A program made the position numbers and the translations under genes. Shown here piece after piece: positions 22,927-33,623 of a stretch of DNA of 64,000 nt. Each line of letters begins with the position of its first letter. The first letter of the stretch is position 1. The notes below the pieces were generated by a model. It saw only the letters and a program-made list of their open reading frames with translations. It was not told where the DNA came from and searched no databases. Origin of the DNA: Paulinella micropora (lineage: Eukaryota; Cercozoa; Imbricatea; Euglyphida); contig BJOX01000163.1 in the NCBI GenBank assembly GCA_009731375.1, positions 513,732-577,731 on the forward strand, in the 5' to 3' direction.

Positions 22927-25464
22927 TTACTGCTGAAGAGGTCGTAAAGAAATCCCGGACGGGTTCGACTTGCGCCAGGTCTCGGTCGCTTGGGCCATCT
23001 GAGCACGGGCCAACAAATCGACAATGTGAATGCGTTTACGCGGCTCTTGAGAGGCAGTGAGAGAAACGCCAAGAAGAGAAAGCTTGGAAGTCCAAGAGTC
23101 AATGAGACTCTTAATGTTTGTCCGAGGCGAGTAGCACGAGTTCAGACAGTGAGCAGCCGGGGCACAGTCCGTGACAATATGAAACTTTCTGTAACCCAGT
23201 GCGACCGCAAACTCAAAAGCTGCAACGTAAGCACTGAACAACTCACGCATCGGAGACGAGTCGACTAGAGACTCAGAGCGCAGAAGGGCTAACTCTTCAA
23301 CGGACCAACAGCGAGAAACGAAAAGATCTTTGGAACGAAAGGGGGCCATGGCAATGGCACCCCTCCCCCCTCCCCCACTGCGAACCCTCCACCTCGCAAA
23401 AGTTCGCATCGGACCAAAGAGTGCACTTGGCGGGGTCGTCGACCCATATCATCGAGTCCTTGTCATAAAGTCCCGTCTTAAGGAAGTCCGACAGCGGGAG
23501 ACGGAAGCTGGAGTCAAGGAGAAGGCTGCGTGCCCACCTCGCAGCGTGGCAAGCTCTAGAACTAAAACGGCCACCTTTGCTACGCGATGTCGACATGGTG
23601 TTGAAAGCTATACGCATGTTTCCAACCGCTGGTCGAAGAAAAAAGAGCATCTGGGAGACAAAGCACAAAAGGCCCAGGAGCCGCTCGAAAGACTTGACAG
23701 AGTAGAAGCCGCCACCAGCGATGGTGTCCAAGGCGTCCAGAACGATCTTGCGCTTGTCAGAGGGCAGCTCTACGAACCAAAAGCCCTTGCGAGTGTCCTT
23801 GTGCCAACCGAGGGCGCGAAAGGACTGGCCAATAAATTCCTCGTGCCACGGAATCCCCAGAAACTTAGAGAGGCTATCGAATTTCAACCTGAGCGCCCTG
23901 GCTTCCTTCCAGGAAGCGCAGACGACGTCACTGTTGTCGACATAAAGCTTCATTGGGATAGACTTGTAGAGAAAGATGGACTCGAGGGCTCTAGCAAAAC
24001 GATTCCAGCCGTCGGCGGCATAGACGCCCCCAAACCCGGGCACAAGAAGAACGAAGTACACAAGGTCGCCGGTGACGGGGTCTCTGCACGAAGAAACCTG
24101 TTGCCAGAAGAGCGAAGGCAGCAACGGGGTCTGGTTGTAAGCAGACTTGACATCTGCCCCAAAGACGACACAACCGGGATCGGCTTGGATGATCCTAGCC
24201 ATCTGCATGTCGTGCGTATAATACTCTACCCCATCATCCGTTCTCGGGCAAAGCTGATTGAAGGAGAGAAAACGGGGAAAGGAAAGGTCATTGATTAACC
24301 TCCTTTCTCCGTTCTCAGGATGCCACTTATCTTTCGGGATGGCATGCTCACGCGTGACTATGGCTTGATGACTGCAAGCATTGTTCGGAAAGGGAGGCCT
24401 CGTGAACGGGCCCGCCATGAAGCCTTTCTCAACTGCTTTCATGTTGGCGTAATAGATCTGACTGTTGTCTTCCTCTGAGAGGGCACGAGCAAGAGAATAA
24501 TCGCGTAAGAATTCTCCTGTGCCTCTATAGTGGGAGTCAGTGCCCGTAAGGAATCCCTCAAGCCAAACGACCTCTGCTTCCGGCAAGCAAAGCTTAGAAA
24601 GGCCCACGATATTGTCTACTTTGAAGACAGATTTATATGGTTTAATAACACCATTCCAAACCGGCAAAACCTCACGTTTGCCCGGCTGAAACCTCTTGTC
24701 ACTCTCATTGCAACCAAAGAAATGGATATTCCTACCTCTCCCCCTCTGAAACCTAAAGTCTACCAGAGCTATACCCCCGACCTGCAAGCCGCGAGAAGAG
24801 TCACGAACGAACCAAACATGCGTGGTGTGAGGTTCGAAACACAAAAGTTCCACCTTGCCGTGAAACCCTATCAACGCAACCACTCTGGCCTGCCGTAGCC
24901 TAGGTATAAGGGAGGAAAGAGAAATAGAGGGAGAGGCAGGAAGGATGAAACACCAGAAGGGAAAGTCATGCCACCAGATGTTTCCACTCTCCAACTCTGA
25001 CAACAGAGAAGGGAGGGAATCAACGGACACGATCCCAGCTGTCAACAGATCAGAAGGCACAGAGGGGGAGACTGAAATCCCAACACTGCACGACAAAGAA
25101 GAGACCTTGGACGGGGGAAGAGAGCGAACCAAAGCGCCCATCTCTTCCTCAGCCTCAGTCTTGGCAGTTTCCCAAATCCACCTAGGGAAAGGGAAGAAAA
25201 AGGAAGCAGAAGTGAGAGAGGGAGAAGCAGAGAGGCTTGAAGGGACCACATTGCCTTGCAAGCCACTCTGTTCATTACACAGCACCAGAGGCTGCTGAGC
25301 AGAAGAAGAACTGGAACCCACCAAGGGGAAACTACTGGAAGGAGCAATACAAGGGGAGGAAGACAGAGAAGATGAAGGTTGGATGTGTTGCTGTAGCTGT
25401 TGTTGAAACTGTAGACGTTGATGAGGTTGTTGAGGTTGAAGTTGTTGTTGTTGTAGTTGATGTA

Positions 25465-25496
<32 letters not shown>

Positions 25497-25503
25497 AGTT
25501 GTT

Positions 25504-25543
<40 letters not shown>

Positions 25544-25650
25544 CTGTAGTTGTTGTTGTTGATGTTGTTGATGTTGTCGATGTTGTCGTTGTTGTCGTTG
25601 TTGTCGTTGTTGTCGTTGTTGTCGTTGTTGATGTTGTTGATGTTGTTGAT

Positions 25651-25693
<43 letters not shown>

Positions 25694-25774
25694 TACTTGT
25701 AGTTGTTGTTGTTGTCGTTGTTGTTGTTGCTGTTGTTGCTGTTGTTGTTGTTGTTTGTTGTTGTTTGTTGTTGT

Positions 25775-25808
<34 letters not shown>

Positions 25809-26011
25809 GTTTGTTTTTGTTGTTGATGACGTTGCTGTTGTTGTTGGAGTTGCCAATGCTGACTGGTTGCAAAGCTGATAGAAGGACAGGAAGAGAGAGA
25901 CAAAAACGAACAAGGAGAGATAGAAGAAGACGTAGGAGAAGAGACAGGACAAGTACCCAACAAAGGGGAGATAGGTGACACTTGCCCATCTAAGGAGGAG
26001 GTGTGAAGCAT
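22927..26011 (-). CDS. Pol: reverse transcriptase-RNase H with Q-rich N-terminus (frameshifted)
   Basis: It makes DNA from element RNA. The first ~250 residues are Gln-rich, coded by a (GTT)n tract at 25380-25850, and then Ser-rich. The RT palm follows: Gly-Ala-Asp-Val-Lys-Ser-Ala-Tyr-Asn-Gln (motif A), Pro-Gly-Phe-Gly-Gly-Val-Tyr-Ala-Ala (motif B region) and Leu-Tyr-Val-Asp-Asn (motif C, 23933-23944), where the second Asp of YxDD is Asn. RNase H follows, with Trp-Ser-Asp-Ala-Asn, a catalytic Glu in Arg-Glu-Leu-Phe and Val-Thr-Asp-Cys. The frame shifts in a G-rich run at about 23340-23385, so the RNase H C-terminal part (23409-22927) is separate as assembled. Confidence 0.88.
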
Positions 26012-26017
26012 TGAAGC

Positions 26018-26410
26018 CTATTTGGAAATGATAGAAGAAGCTGAAACGAAAGGGGCTGTAGAGGTAGATGAGCTATGCCCTACAGCTTGAACATGAACGG
26101 AAGAAAGAGCTGAGTCACTTCTTGACGATGGGGACGAGAGCTGGAAAAAAGTGGAGCCGGTGGGCCCAGTCATATTAGCAGGTGGCACCAAGGCCACAGT
26201 ATGAGAAGATAAGGAGTCGAAGTTAGTGGGAAGCTTGCTGAAAGAAAGATTGCCTCCTTTAGCAACTTTGACCTTGGTCGCGTGCTTGCGCCCACCTGGA
26301 TCCCACGTCCTGCGAGTTGAGTCAGAAAGGGAGAGAGCAGTGGAAGAGGAAGTCTCACCTGAGGAGACCTCCGGCTGATGTAAGCCGACCCTGAGAGCTA
26401 CTTGCTCCAC
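26018..26410 (-). CDS. Short Ser-rich ORF between gag and pol of the element
   Basis: A 130-codon open frame ending seven bases before the pol ATG. It is Ser/Thr/Pro-rich with no domain. It may be a linker of pol or Gag reached by frameshifting, or a non-coding shadow. Confidence 0.3.
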   Translation of the reverse strand: MEQVALRVGLHQPEVSSGETSSSTALSLSDSTRRTWDPGGRKHATKVKVAKGGNLSFSKLPTNFDSLSSHTVALVPPANMTGPTGSTFFQLSSPSSRSDSALSSVHVQAVGHSSSTSTAPFVSASSIISK

Positions 26411-26437
26411 TGCGGAGCTTTCACTCCCAGGGCCCCA

Positions 26438-27118
26438 TCACTTGTTTGCCTTACGCTTTCCCCACTTCTCGTTGCCACTGTCCGGGCAGTCCACTCGTTT
26501 GTGATCTTTGTTGTCAGGGCAGACCGGGCATTGGTGGAGGAAGCGGCAATCCTCCTTATAGCTACAGTCGCGGCCGTCTGCCCAGTTGAAGCACACCTTC
26601 TTCGACCTCTGGTTCTGCTGTCTAGCTTGTCCACCACCACGGGTATTGTTCGCACTGCGTTGTTGTTGCTTGAGGACGCCTTGGCCAATGGACTGGTTGG
26701 AAGAATGAGAAGGGGGCGGGAGAGGCTCGAGGAAGGCTGTAGCTAACACAAAGGGAAGGGTGCCCTTATGCAATTGCCCTAACGAACTCCTACCGCGTAC
26801 TGCCTTGTCCCATCTCATTGTCGACTGCAACGTGTTCTTTCTTACGATAAGCTCGAGGTAACGGTAATGCTCCCACATGTCCTCAGCGTGCTGAGGATGA
26901 TGTCTGGAGTACAGGACGACGAGCCTACGAACTAAGTCTAAAAACTTCTCAACAGTAACAGATTTGGGCTCCGACTCATGAGTTTCGCCAATGAGAGTTT
27001 TCTTTTTTGATGGCAGAAGCTCTTTGAGATTGATGTACTCTTTTCCCAACTTTATCTTTTTGAGTACGTCAAAATCTACATCTTCGGAACCCGGCAGACT
27101 CTGAAACTCTTGAGTCAA
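26438..27118 (-). CDS. Gag-like protein with CCCH/CCHC zinc cluster
   Basis: 226 codons. The N-terminal part has a helical, capsid-like composition. A basic, Gln/Asn-rich linker leads to a cysteine cluster at about residues 177-212: Cys-Phe-Asn-Trp, Asp-Cys, Asp-Cys-Arg-Phe-Leu-His-Gln-Cys-Pro-Val-Cys and a later His and Cys. Such a double zinc cluster is typical of Gag-type RNA-binding proteins of DIRS-order elements. It would package element RNA. It lies between the 27149 ORF and pol, all on the same strand. Confidence 0.75.
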   Translation of the reverse strand: MTQEFQSLPGSEDVDFDVLKKIKLGKEYINLKELLPSKKKTLIGETHESEPKSVTVEKFLDLVRRLVVLYSRHHPQHAEDMWEHYRYLELIVRKNTLQSTMRWDKAVRGRSSLGQLHKGTLPFVLATAFLEPLPPPSHSSNQSIGQGVLKQQQRSANNTRGGGQARQQNQRSKKVCFNWADGRDCSYKEDCRFLHQCPVCPDNKDHKRVDCPDSGNEKWGKRKANK

Positions 27119-27148
27119 TCTAGCCTTCTCATCTCCGGAAACAGATGT

Positions 27149-28087
27149 CTAAAAGCCAAGTGCTGCGAGCAAGGAGAAGGAGTCAATACCTTTTTCGTTG
27201 GCTGCCTCCTTGATTTTGCGTTCCAGCTCCTCGTTGGTCTCTTGCAACTCTGAAGCATCGAAGCGGACAGTTCTGCCTTTGTTCCCAACTTGACGAGCAT
27301 TGGCAAGCTTCGCCTTTAGCTCCTCTTGTTTCCGCAGAGCATCATCGATGGCATTCTGAAGTTCGGTCTCTTGCTTCGTGCCTTTTTTCTGCTTCTTGCT
27401 TCGAGGCTGACCGGCCTCCGGCTCTAAGTCATCGTCGTCATCGTCTTTCTGCTCTTGTTTCTCAACAAGCTCGGCTTGGACAATGAAGGGCCACTCAACT
27501 CCCTTGTCTACGATCTGAGATGCCATTGCTGAAGCGACAACCCCCTTACTGGAATTCCCTTTGACTTCTCTTACCTCAGTAAAGTATTCGTTATACAACT
27601 TTCGCAGATTTGTAGCGTTGTATAAGTTCTCGAGGTGAGTCGCAATTGCTTTGGCTTTCTGCTTTTTGGCCTTAGCCTCGTTGCTACCGTTGCTATTCCC
27701 CAGAATGCCATTCACGTCTCTAATTGACTTAATAAAATCATCACGTGAGACATTAGCATTCAAGGGAATCTTAGTAAATTTCAGCTCGACAACCTGGTCG
27801 GTATTCGAGTCCCAAATCACTTCCCCTGATGCATTCAAATACTTCCACTTCTTGGATTCATCTTCCATACGAATCAAACCACGGGGGACTTGCACAGACC
27901 ATTGATTTCCCTCTGTGTTGAGGCGAATAGTAGCCTGTTTATCAGTGAAACTCATCACGACCCCGGTGATTCGTACGGTTTCAGAATTTTGTCCAAATCT
28001 GTGAAATAAATCATCGTCTTGAACGTGATATGCTGCAAGAGTTGAAACAATGCTACCAACTTTGATTTTCTTTTCAATAGCATGCAT
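27149..28087 (-). CDS. First ORF of the retrotransposon (Gag N-terminal-like)
   Basis: The ATG at 28087 opens a ~313-codon frame starting 23 bp inside the element from A1. The first ~90 residues look like a small beta-barrel (Lys-Val-Gly-Ser-Ile-Val... Ile-Thr-Gly-Val-Val), followed by helical segments, an Asp-rich run and a Lys-rich stretch, then a predicted coiled coil ending in Leu-Leu-Ala-Ala-Leu-Gly-Phe. No enzymatic motif is seen. By position it is the Gag or Gag N-terminal ORF. It ends 30 bp before the 27118 frame, so the two could be one interrupted gene. Confidence 0.65.
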   Translation of the reverse strand: MHAIEKKIKVGSIVSTLAAYHVQDDDLFHRFGQNSETVRITGVVMSFTDKQATIRLNTEGNQWSVQVPRGLIRMEDESKKWKYLNASGEVIWDSNTDQVVELKFTKIPLNANVSRDDFIKSIRDVNGILGNSNGSNEAKAKKQKAKAIATHLENLYNATNLRKLYNEYFTEVREVKGNSSKGVVASAMASQIVDKGVEWPFIVQAELVEKQEQKDDDDDDLEPEAGQPRSKKQKKGTKQETELQNAIDDALRKQEELKAKLANARQVGNKGRTVRFDASELQETNEELERKIKEAANEKGIDSFSLLAALGF

Positions 28088-28109
28088 TGAAGATAGTTTC
28101 TCTGACGCG

Positions 28110-28230
28110 TCTTTCGATCTTCCCAACTTTCCAACCTAGGCCTAACCAGACGCCGGATCAAACACGCGCCGGCTCCGCCGGCACGGCTACGCCGCGCCGA
28201 CCGGACTACCGTAAAAGCGAAACGTCTCCT
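28110..28230 (-). repeat. Split direct repeat A1 (5' end of the retrotransposon)
   Basis: 121 bp identical by eye to 21486-21606. Truncated by a 10-N gap. Confidence 0.9.
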
Positions 28231-28240
28231 NNNNNNNNNN

Positions 28241-29187
28241 TCTGCCACGAAGCGTGGCTGGTCCAGAGGAGGTATGTCCCGGCGAGACGCGAGTGTGAAG
28301 CCGTAGCTGGGCCAGTAGAGCACGTAGAAAAAGAAGTTGTACGAGACTACACGCAGCGCGTCGGCGCGTCCTGGGCCTCTACGGCAGATTTGCTGGTATA
28401 ACTCGCTTTGCTCTCGTTCCTGCCGAGCATCGTCGGTAATTTGCGGCGTGCTGCTCTCGGCCTCGTCGAGTGTGGGTAGGAAGTGCTTTTTGGACAGGAG
28501 AAGGAAACTGGACCGACAGGGGGTAGCAGATTTTTTCTCCTTGAGGAGCAGCGTGTGTGTCCAAGCCGTCGCCTGGAAACGATTGCGTGTCCTGGCCAGG
28601 CCGAGCTGGCTCTCGAGCCTGGCCGCCAGGTTGGGTGCTATGTTGGCGCACACGATCGCACGCAAGGCGCGCTGCTGCTCCTTGGTGCGCGCCAGGGCCT
28701 GCACCAGGAACGCAATTACCAAGGGCCCCAGCCGGTCTTCGCCGTTGTCCAAGAACGCCACCAGGCAGTTTGGCTCAAGCTTGAGCTCGGCCGGCCAAGG
28801 CTGGCCGAGGACCCACAACCGGCCTAGGCTGGGCGGCAGCCCCGCTTCGCCCCAGCTCTCGGCGCTGTAGGCTGCTGCAACCAACTGCGTGCAGCCGCTC
28901 TCCTTGTAAGCCTCTTGCAACTCCCGGCCCGCGCCCAGCCCGCCCAGCCCGCTGCGCGGGCTGGAGGGAGGAGCTGCGCCCAGCCCGCTGCGCGAGCTGG
29001 AGGGAGGAGCCGCGCCCAGCCCGCTGCGCGAGCTGGAGGGAGGAGCCGCGGGAGTCGCGCCTAGCCCGCCGGTGACCTCTCGTATAACTGGTCGCAGCCA
29101 CAATGAGTTACAGTAGAAATAAGATTGGGGTCTTGATGATGTCAGGATGTCTCCTGCATTAGCCGTGACGCCCCCGTTTTTAGACAT
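28241..29187 (-). CDS. N-terminal part of the island gene interrupted by the retrotransposon
   Basis: The start chosen at 29187 (Met-Ser-Lys-Asn) lies upstream of a Gly/Ala/Pro/Ser repeat: three to four copies of a Leu-Gly-Ala-Ala-Pro-Pro-Ser-Ser-Ser-Arg-Ser-Gly-type 12-14-residue unit (28925-29065). A globular region of ~200 residues with Trp-rich segments follows. It runs continuously through the insertion point into 28241-28338, which matches the left flank of the element. No family is recognised. With the 20200-20832 part the gene would encode roughly 500 residues. Upstream an A-rich leader and a (GA)n tract (29410-29455) separate it from the divergent 29470 gene. Confidence 0.65.
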
Positions 29188-29409
29188 TAATTTCTTTTCA
29201 ATACAAGGAAAAAAAATACCAAAAAAAAGAAACATCCGCCCCAGCAGCAGCTGCCAGCGGCACAGCTGCTGCTGGGAAAACCGGCGGAGGGCAGGGGGGG
29301 AGGGGAGCGGCCGTGTTGCCCTCTTCCCTCATCTTTATCCATCCCCCCTCCCCTCTCGTCGTTTTGCCGTTCCTCTCTCTCTCTCTCTTCCCTAGCTAGT
29401 AAAGGCCAA

Positions 29410-29458
<49 letters not shown>

Positions 29459-29469
29459 GGCAAGCGTAG

Positions 29470-31120
29470 ATGGCGGTCGGAGTTCTAACCGTGGTAGCGA
29501 GCGCAGCCGTGTGGGAAGAAGCCAATAGGTACACCTGCCCCAAGATTCTGAGTGGGTGGCTGGAGAAGTGCCGGGGTTGTGGAGACAGGCCATTTGCGTG
29601 CGTGCACCAGGTGGCCATCCTGGGGCAGGAGCCGCCCGATCGTGTAGTCGAGCTGTGGAACTATTCGTTGTCGTTTTCCGCGTTGCTACCCCACGCGCAA
29701 CACCTGCTCTGGCCGCACCAGCAGATCAGTTGCTTGATCTTTACCGCGTACCGCAAGTTCCACCAGTTTTACGGACTGCTGGGTGACTCGCCCGTGCACA
29801 AGAGGGCAGTGGCGGGGCTGGTGCTGCTGCATCACTGCGGAGGGGTGTATGCCGACCTGGGGCTGGAGTTATTACAAAACTCAACGTGGCCGTCGTCGCG
29901 GGGGCAGTTTCCGCTGCCGGCCCAGAGCCAGAAGAGGACGGCAGCTATCTGCCTGCCAGCTACTTTTTGTCAGAGCTGCCGGTGTTGATGGCGGCCCACC
30001 CGCAGCGCGTGGGCATGCCGTACCTAGTGCTGCTGCGCTACATGTCGTCCTTGGCGCTGCCCTGGCACGACAGGATCTGGAGCGCCAATTTCTCGTTCTC
30101 GGACCCGCTGGACGAGCGCGAGGCCCTGGCCGATTCTTTGGCGCAGGTATTGCGCGAGCAGAACCTCGACGACCCGTCATCGGCCGCTGTGTCGTCATCG
30201 TCGTCGACCGGTGCAGAAGGCAGCCCGCGTCTGGCCCAGGCTTGGTGGGAGGGCGTGCACAAGGTCCAGGTGCTGGGCCAGACGGAGCGGCTGCACGTGC
30301 TCAACACCAGCGAGTACCTCCTCTTCTGGCCCAAGTCGTACCCGAGGGGCCGCACACTAGACCGACAGTGGCGGGTGCCTGCAGGGCGGGCGCAAAACCT
30401 ACCCGGCGATGTGCAGCAGCGTCTGGACGGCTTAACCAGGTCTGTGCCCCTGGGGGGGCTACAACGGCACTCTCTCGCCCTGCTGCCCTGGCCCACGGGG
30501 TTTCTCGTACCACGAGCCTACCGACAGCTGCGGGGGCCCGGACGAGTGCGCCTGGGGCCTAACGCCGTGCGACCTGGACCATGGTGGTTGAGTCAACCCA
30601 GGACGGGTGGTACCAGGGGCTGTCGTCCCTGCCGTTCCAGGACTGCGTAACCAGAATAGCCTCGTGGGACGAGCGCTACTACTGGCCGGACGGTTTCGTC
30701 CGGCATTTCTGGACACTGACCGGAGGTACGATAGTACCAACTAGCTACAACGCGGCGTTTTTTACTTTTGTGCGACTGTGCAACGACAACTACCACATCC
30801 TATCGAACGCGGGGCAGCGCAAGGTGTGTGCTACTACGGAGGGCGGGCTAGTCACCGAGGCCGACGACACGGTGCCCTGGCGCGCCGCCACCGACGTCTT
30901 TGCCATTAGGCCCAGATTCCTGGCGAGTGCTAACTCCTGGTACTATGAGATCCGCGCCGACAGCCAGTGCGTGAGCCTGCCGACGCTGGGAACTCGCAGC
31001 TGGGTCATCACAGATACCTGCGGTGATTCAAACTACGCGGCCGGCTGGGAGAGATATTTGCTGTGGGACTGCTCCCCGAGAAAGGTTGGTCCCCAGCGCT
31101 ACGAGGGGGACAGCTTTTAG
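29470..31120 (+). CDS. GT32-like (OCH1/capsular-type) glycosyltransferase, frameshifted
   Basis: The N-terminal ~140 residues match the DXD-type sugar-transferase fold: a Leu-Trp-Pro-His segment, then Lys-Arg-Ala-Val-Ala-Gly-Leu-Val-Leu-Leu-His-His and Gly-Gly-Val-Tyr-Ala-Asp-Leu-Gly (about 29840-29866). Normally this reads Asp-Leu-Asp; here the second Asp of the metal-binding DXD is Gly. The frame shifts near 29885 and again near 30580. The last ~180 residues (30581-31120) are Trp/Tyr/Cys-rich, possibly a lumenal or secreted domain. If functional it would glycosylate proteins or lipids in the secretory pathway. Viral glycosyltransferases are known in several large DNA viruses. Confidence 0.55.
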
Positions 31121-31380
31121 GCTCCGTGTGTCCGCCCGGTGTACGGCAGCGGGGCGCCTGTCAGCCAACGTGCGCCTGGAACAGTTGGGTGGAGCGGTGA
31201 GTGTGCAGGGGGGGGGGGGGGGGGGGGGTTGGGGGGGGGGGGGGGGGGAGGNNNNNNNNNNGCCGGGCGAGGGAAGGAGGACAGGCCTGCTTCTGTTTTC
31301 TGTGGCATCTCTGGTTCTGCGATATCCTTCTTTGTAATATTTTCCTCCAACGCATGCTGCGGGTGGCGAAGACAGAGCTG
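31121..31380. other. Convergent intergenic region with poly-G tract and 10-N gap
   Basis: Contains about 40 G (31209-31249) with few interruptions, then the gap. It separates the stops of the 29470 and 33466 genes. Confidence 0.7.
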
Positions 31381-33466
31381 TCAACTCTGCCGCTCTGAAC
31401 GCGGCATCCGTTCTGAGCGCAGCCCGTCCAACCTCTTCAGCGCTGCACCCCAAACTGCATTCTTGATGTACTCGCCCCCATACTTGTCTTTGTCCGTTAA
31501 AAGTGGCTCAGCTGCATGCAGCAATACTTCTGTCATTGCCTTGGTTAGTGCCTTCTCCTTGCTCCTTCTGGAAGCATCCGTGTCGCCCTCGCCGGATCCG
31601 TTTGCCTCGAAATGAGGGACAGGGTACTCTGGGTAGTCTTGATGTGCTATTATTGCTAAGGCCTTTTGCATCGTATCCCATACGACCGCTTGTCCCTGTG
31701 CTGTTCGCGTCGGACTTTTCGAGCCGGGAGAGACGACGGGGGTTGCTGCTGCCAACGCCTCGATGGTTTCTCTCTGCTGTTTTCTGCTGTCTGCGCTTCT
31801 ACCAGTGTTACGAATCCTTCTTTTTTCCGATACCTTTTGCGTCCGGTACTTCGTCTTCCTTTTCGGAGTACGGCTCAACGAGGCCTGTGCGGCAGGGACG
31901 TCCGCGAGGGCGGTCGTGGGGGCGGCAAGGCCGTCTCCTGCCAGGGCTCCCTGCGGTAGCCACGGCCCCGGACCGCTGCCTCCCCCGGATGGAGGTGCCC
32001 CCCTGGCGCTGCCGGTGGCCGCGCTCGGGGCGGCCGATTGTGCGCTCGGGGGGTGCTGAGAGCCCCGCCTCACGCCGTCGGCCGACCACAGTTGCGTAGG
32101 ACACTGTGCGCTTGGCGTCAGGGTGGGACGCCGCGGGCATGGTATTGGACGCTGTAGACGCGGGGGGGGGGGGGGGGGGGGGGGACGNNNNNNNNNNGGG
32201 GGGGGGGGGGGGGGGCTGGAACGCAGCGTAGGACCCAGCGTGGGGCTGGTGCACGAGAAGTGGCTGCACTAACGGTGGCATCTTAAACAAGTGCTCGTAC
32301 CTCTGCACTGCTCCCAGCCATACGGGATGCCTTGCGTAGCTAAACTGGCCCTGGCCATGCGTGTACTTGTTCTCATCCCATAAATACGTGTCGTGTCCCG
32401 GTGGTGCTTGTACTTTCAGTAGTACTAGTACTTGTTCCATGGCCTTGGTCACGTCTTGCATTTCTTGCGTGGTATCCGCACCAGTTAGCACTGGGAGCAC
32501 ACGGGAGGGATCGTCTTCTTGCGCTATCTGCCGCAGGGCCCAGTACATTACATCCAAGTTTCTCGTTCTTGATGTCTTTGCTTCGTCATGCATTTCTTGT
32601 TTTAGCCACCTGATGCTAGATTTGAATATAGCCTCTTGTTGCCTCTCGTGGCCACGCTGTCGTTGGCGGCTGTTCACGTCCTTATGGTTAGTAACCCAGT
32701 TCGCAGGCAAAGGAGCAGGCGATGTCTGTGCGTTCGCGTGAGCGACCGGGCGGGGCTGGGGGACAAAGTGTCCCGGGGCGCCCGCCTGAGCGATCGTGCC
32801 GGCCAGGCGGTGTCCCGCCATGGCCTCTGGCTGTAGCGGTGGAATCTGGACGGGGCTTGTCCGAGCGCCGCGGCTAATGTAGTCCCTGCCGGCCGCGCTC
32901 GGGGCAGCCAGCCCTGCACTCAGGGCAGGCCGGGAGCCCCCGCCCAGTTCCGCAATCGGGGCGGGCTGGGAGCCCCCGCCCAGTCCCTCTCTCGGGGCAA
33001 AGCCGCTGCTAACCGCGCCTAGCTGCACCCCGCCCGGTCTGGGCGGCGGCGAGGAGGAGTCCACCCCCCGCACAGGGTTCTGTCGAGTAACGACAGGGGA
33101 AAGGGCTCTGCCCCCGCCCGGTCCGACACTCGGGGCGGGCTGGGCAAAGCCGTGGCTAACCGCGCCTAGCCGCGGCCCGCCCGGTCTAGGCCGGGGCGGG
33201 GGGTCCCACCACTGCACGGGCCTTGGTTGGATAACGTCGGGGGGGAGGGCTCTGCCCCCGCCGGCGCTGGCGGTGTCTGGAGCTACTCCGACGCCTGGGT
33301 CGCGCGCAACGGGAGGGGAAAACGCAGCCCTGCTGGAGTCAGGCACGTCCGCGGCCGTGGGGCCGACCAGCCCCTGCCCATCATTCTCTAGCCGGGCCCA
33401 GTGCTTCAAGTAGGTCCTGAGCACGCCACAGGTTTTGCAGCGCTTGCCTCCCCCGCTGTGTAACAT
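31381..33466 (-). CDS. Pro-rich protein with two diverged copies of a ~100-residue domain
   Basis: The start at 33466 opens with a small Cys-x2-Cys. A long Pro/Gly/Arg-rich region (residues ~40-210) contains internal repeats of Gly-Gly-Gly-Arg-Ala-Leu and Leu-Gly-Ala-Val-Ser. A helical domain follows (~265-405) with Ala-Leu-Arg-Gln-Ile-Ala, Thr-Lys-Ala-Met-Glu-Gln-Val-Leu and Val-Trp-Leu-Gly-Ala-Val. After a Pro run coded by the G-tract/gap at 32161-32215 and a frame change near 31810-32070, a second, related domain appears with Ala-Leu-Ala-Ile-Ile-Ala, Thr-Lys-Ala-Met-Thr-Glu-Val-Leu and Val-Trp-Gly-Ala-Ala. Function unknown; disordered Pro-rich plus repeated helical domains would suit a tegument- or matrix-like role, which is speculation. 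Confidence 0.6.
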
Positions 33467-33623
33467 GGCTGACTCTTTTAGCCAGGAGGACTTTCCCCCC
33501 TCCCCAGGAAAAGCAGGCCCCCTTCCCTTTCCCTCTCTCCCAGCCCTCGGCCCGCTTTCTTTCCCCCTTTCTCCCTCCTTCCCGCCCCGCTCTCCCTCCC
33601 CCGCCCCCGCGCTGGCGCAGCGC

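Larger units (their letters stand above)
20831..28230 (-). mobile_element. Tyrosine-recombinase (DIRS-order, PAT/Ngaro-like) retrotransposon
   Basis: Read on the minus strand the order is A1 (28230-28110), two Gag-like ORFs, a pol with RT and RNase H, a tyrosine recombinase, B1 (21886-21658), A2 (21657-21486), a ~425-bp spacer, and B2 (21060-20831). A1-ORFs-B1-A2-B2 split direct repeats are the signature of PAT- and Ngaro-type elements rather than DIRS1-type inverted repeats. B1 and A2 abut precisely. There is no integrase of DDE type and no LTR. Frameshifts in the RNase H and recombinase regions suggest this copy is not autonomous as assembled. A 10-N gap (28231-28240) hides the 5' extremity. 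Confidence 0.9.

Noticed and set aside
22866-23102. Short frame opposite the recombinase and RNase H region
   Set aside because: Shadow of the element's genes.
25380-25870. Direct repeats reminiscent of a CRISPR array
   Set aside because: Plain (GTT)n coding poly-Gln in pol; no spacers.
20735-28338. 98-bp target-site duplication of the retrotransposon
   Set aside because: Tyrosine-recombinase elements do not create target duplications; the repeat abuts a 10-N gap and is better explained as an empty-site contig end.
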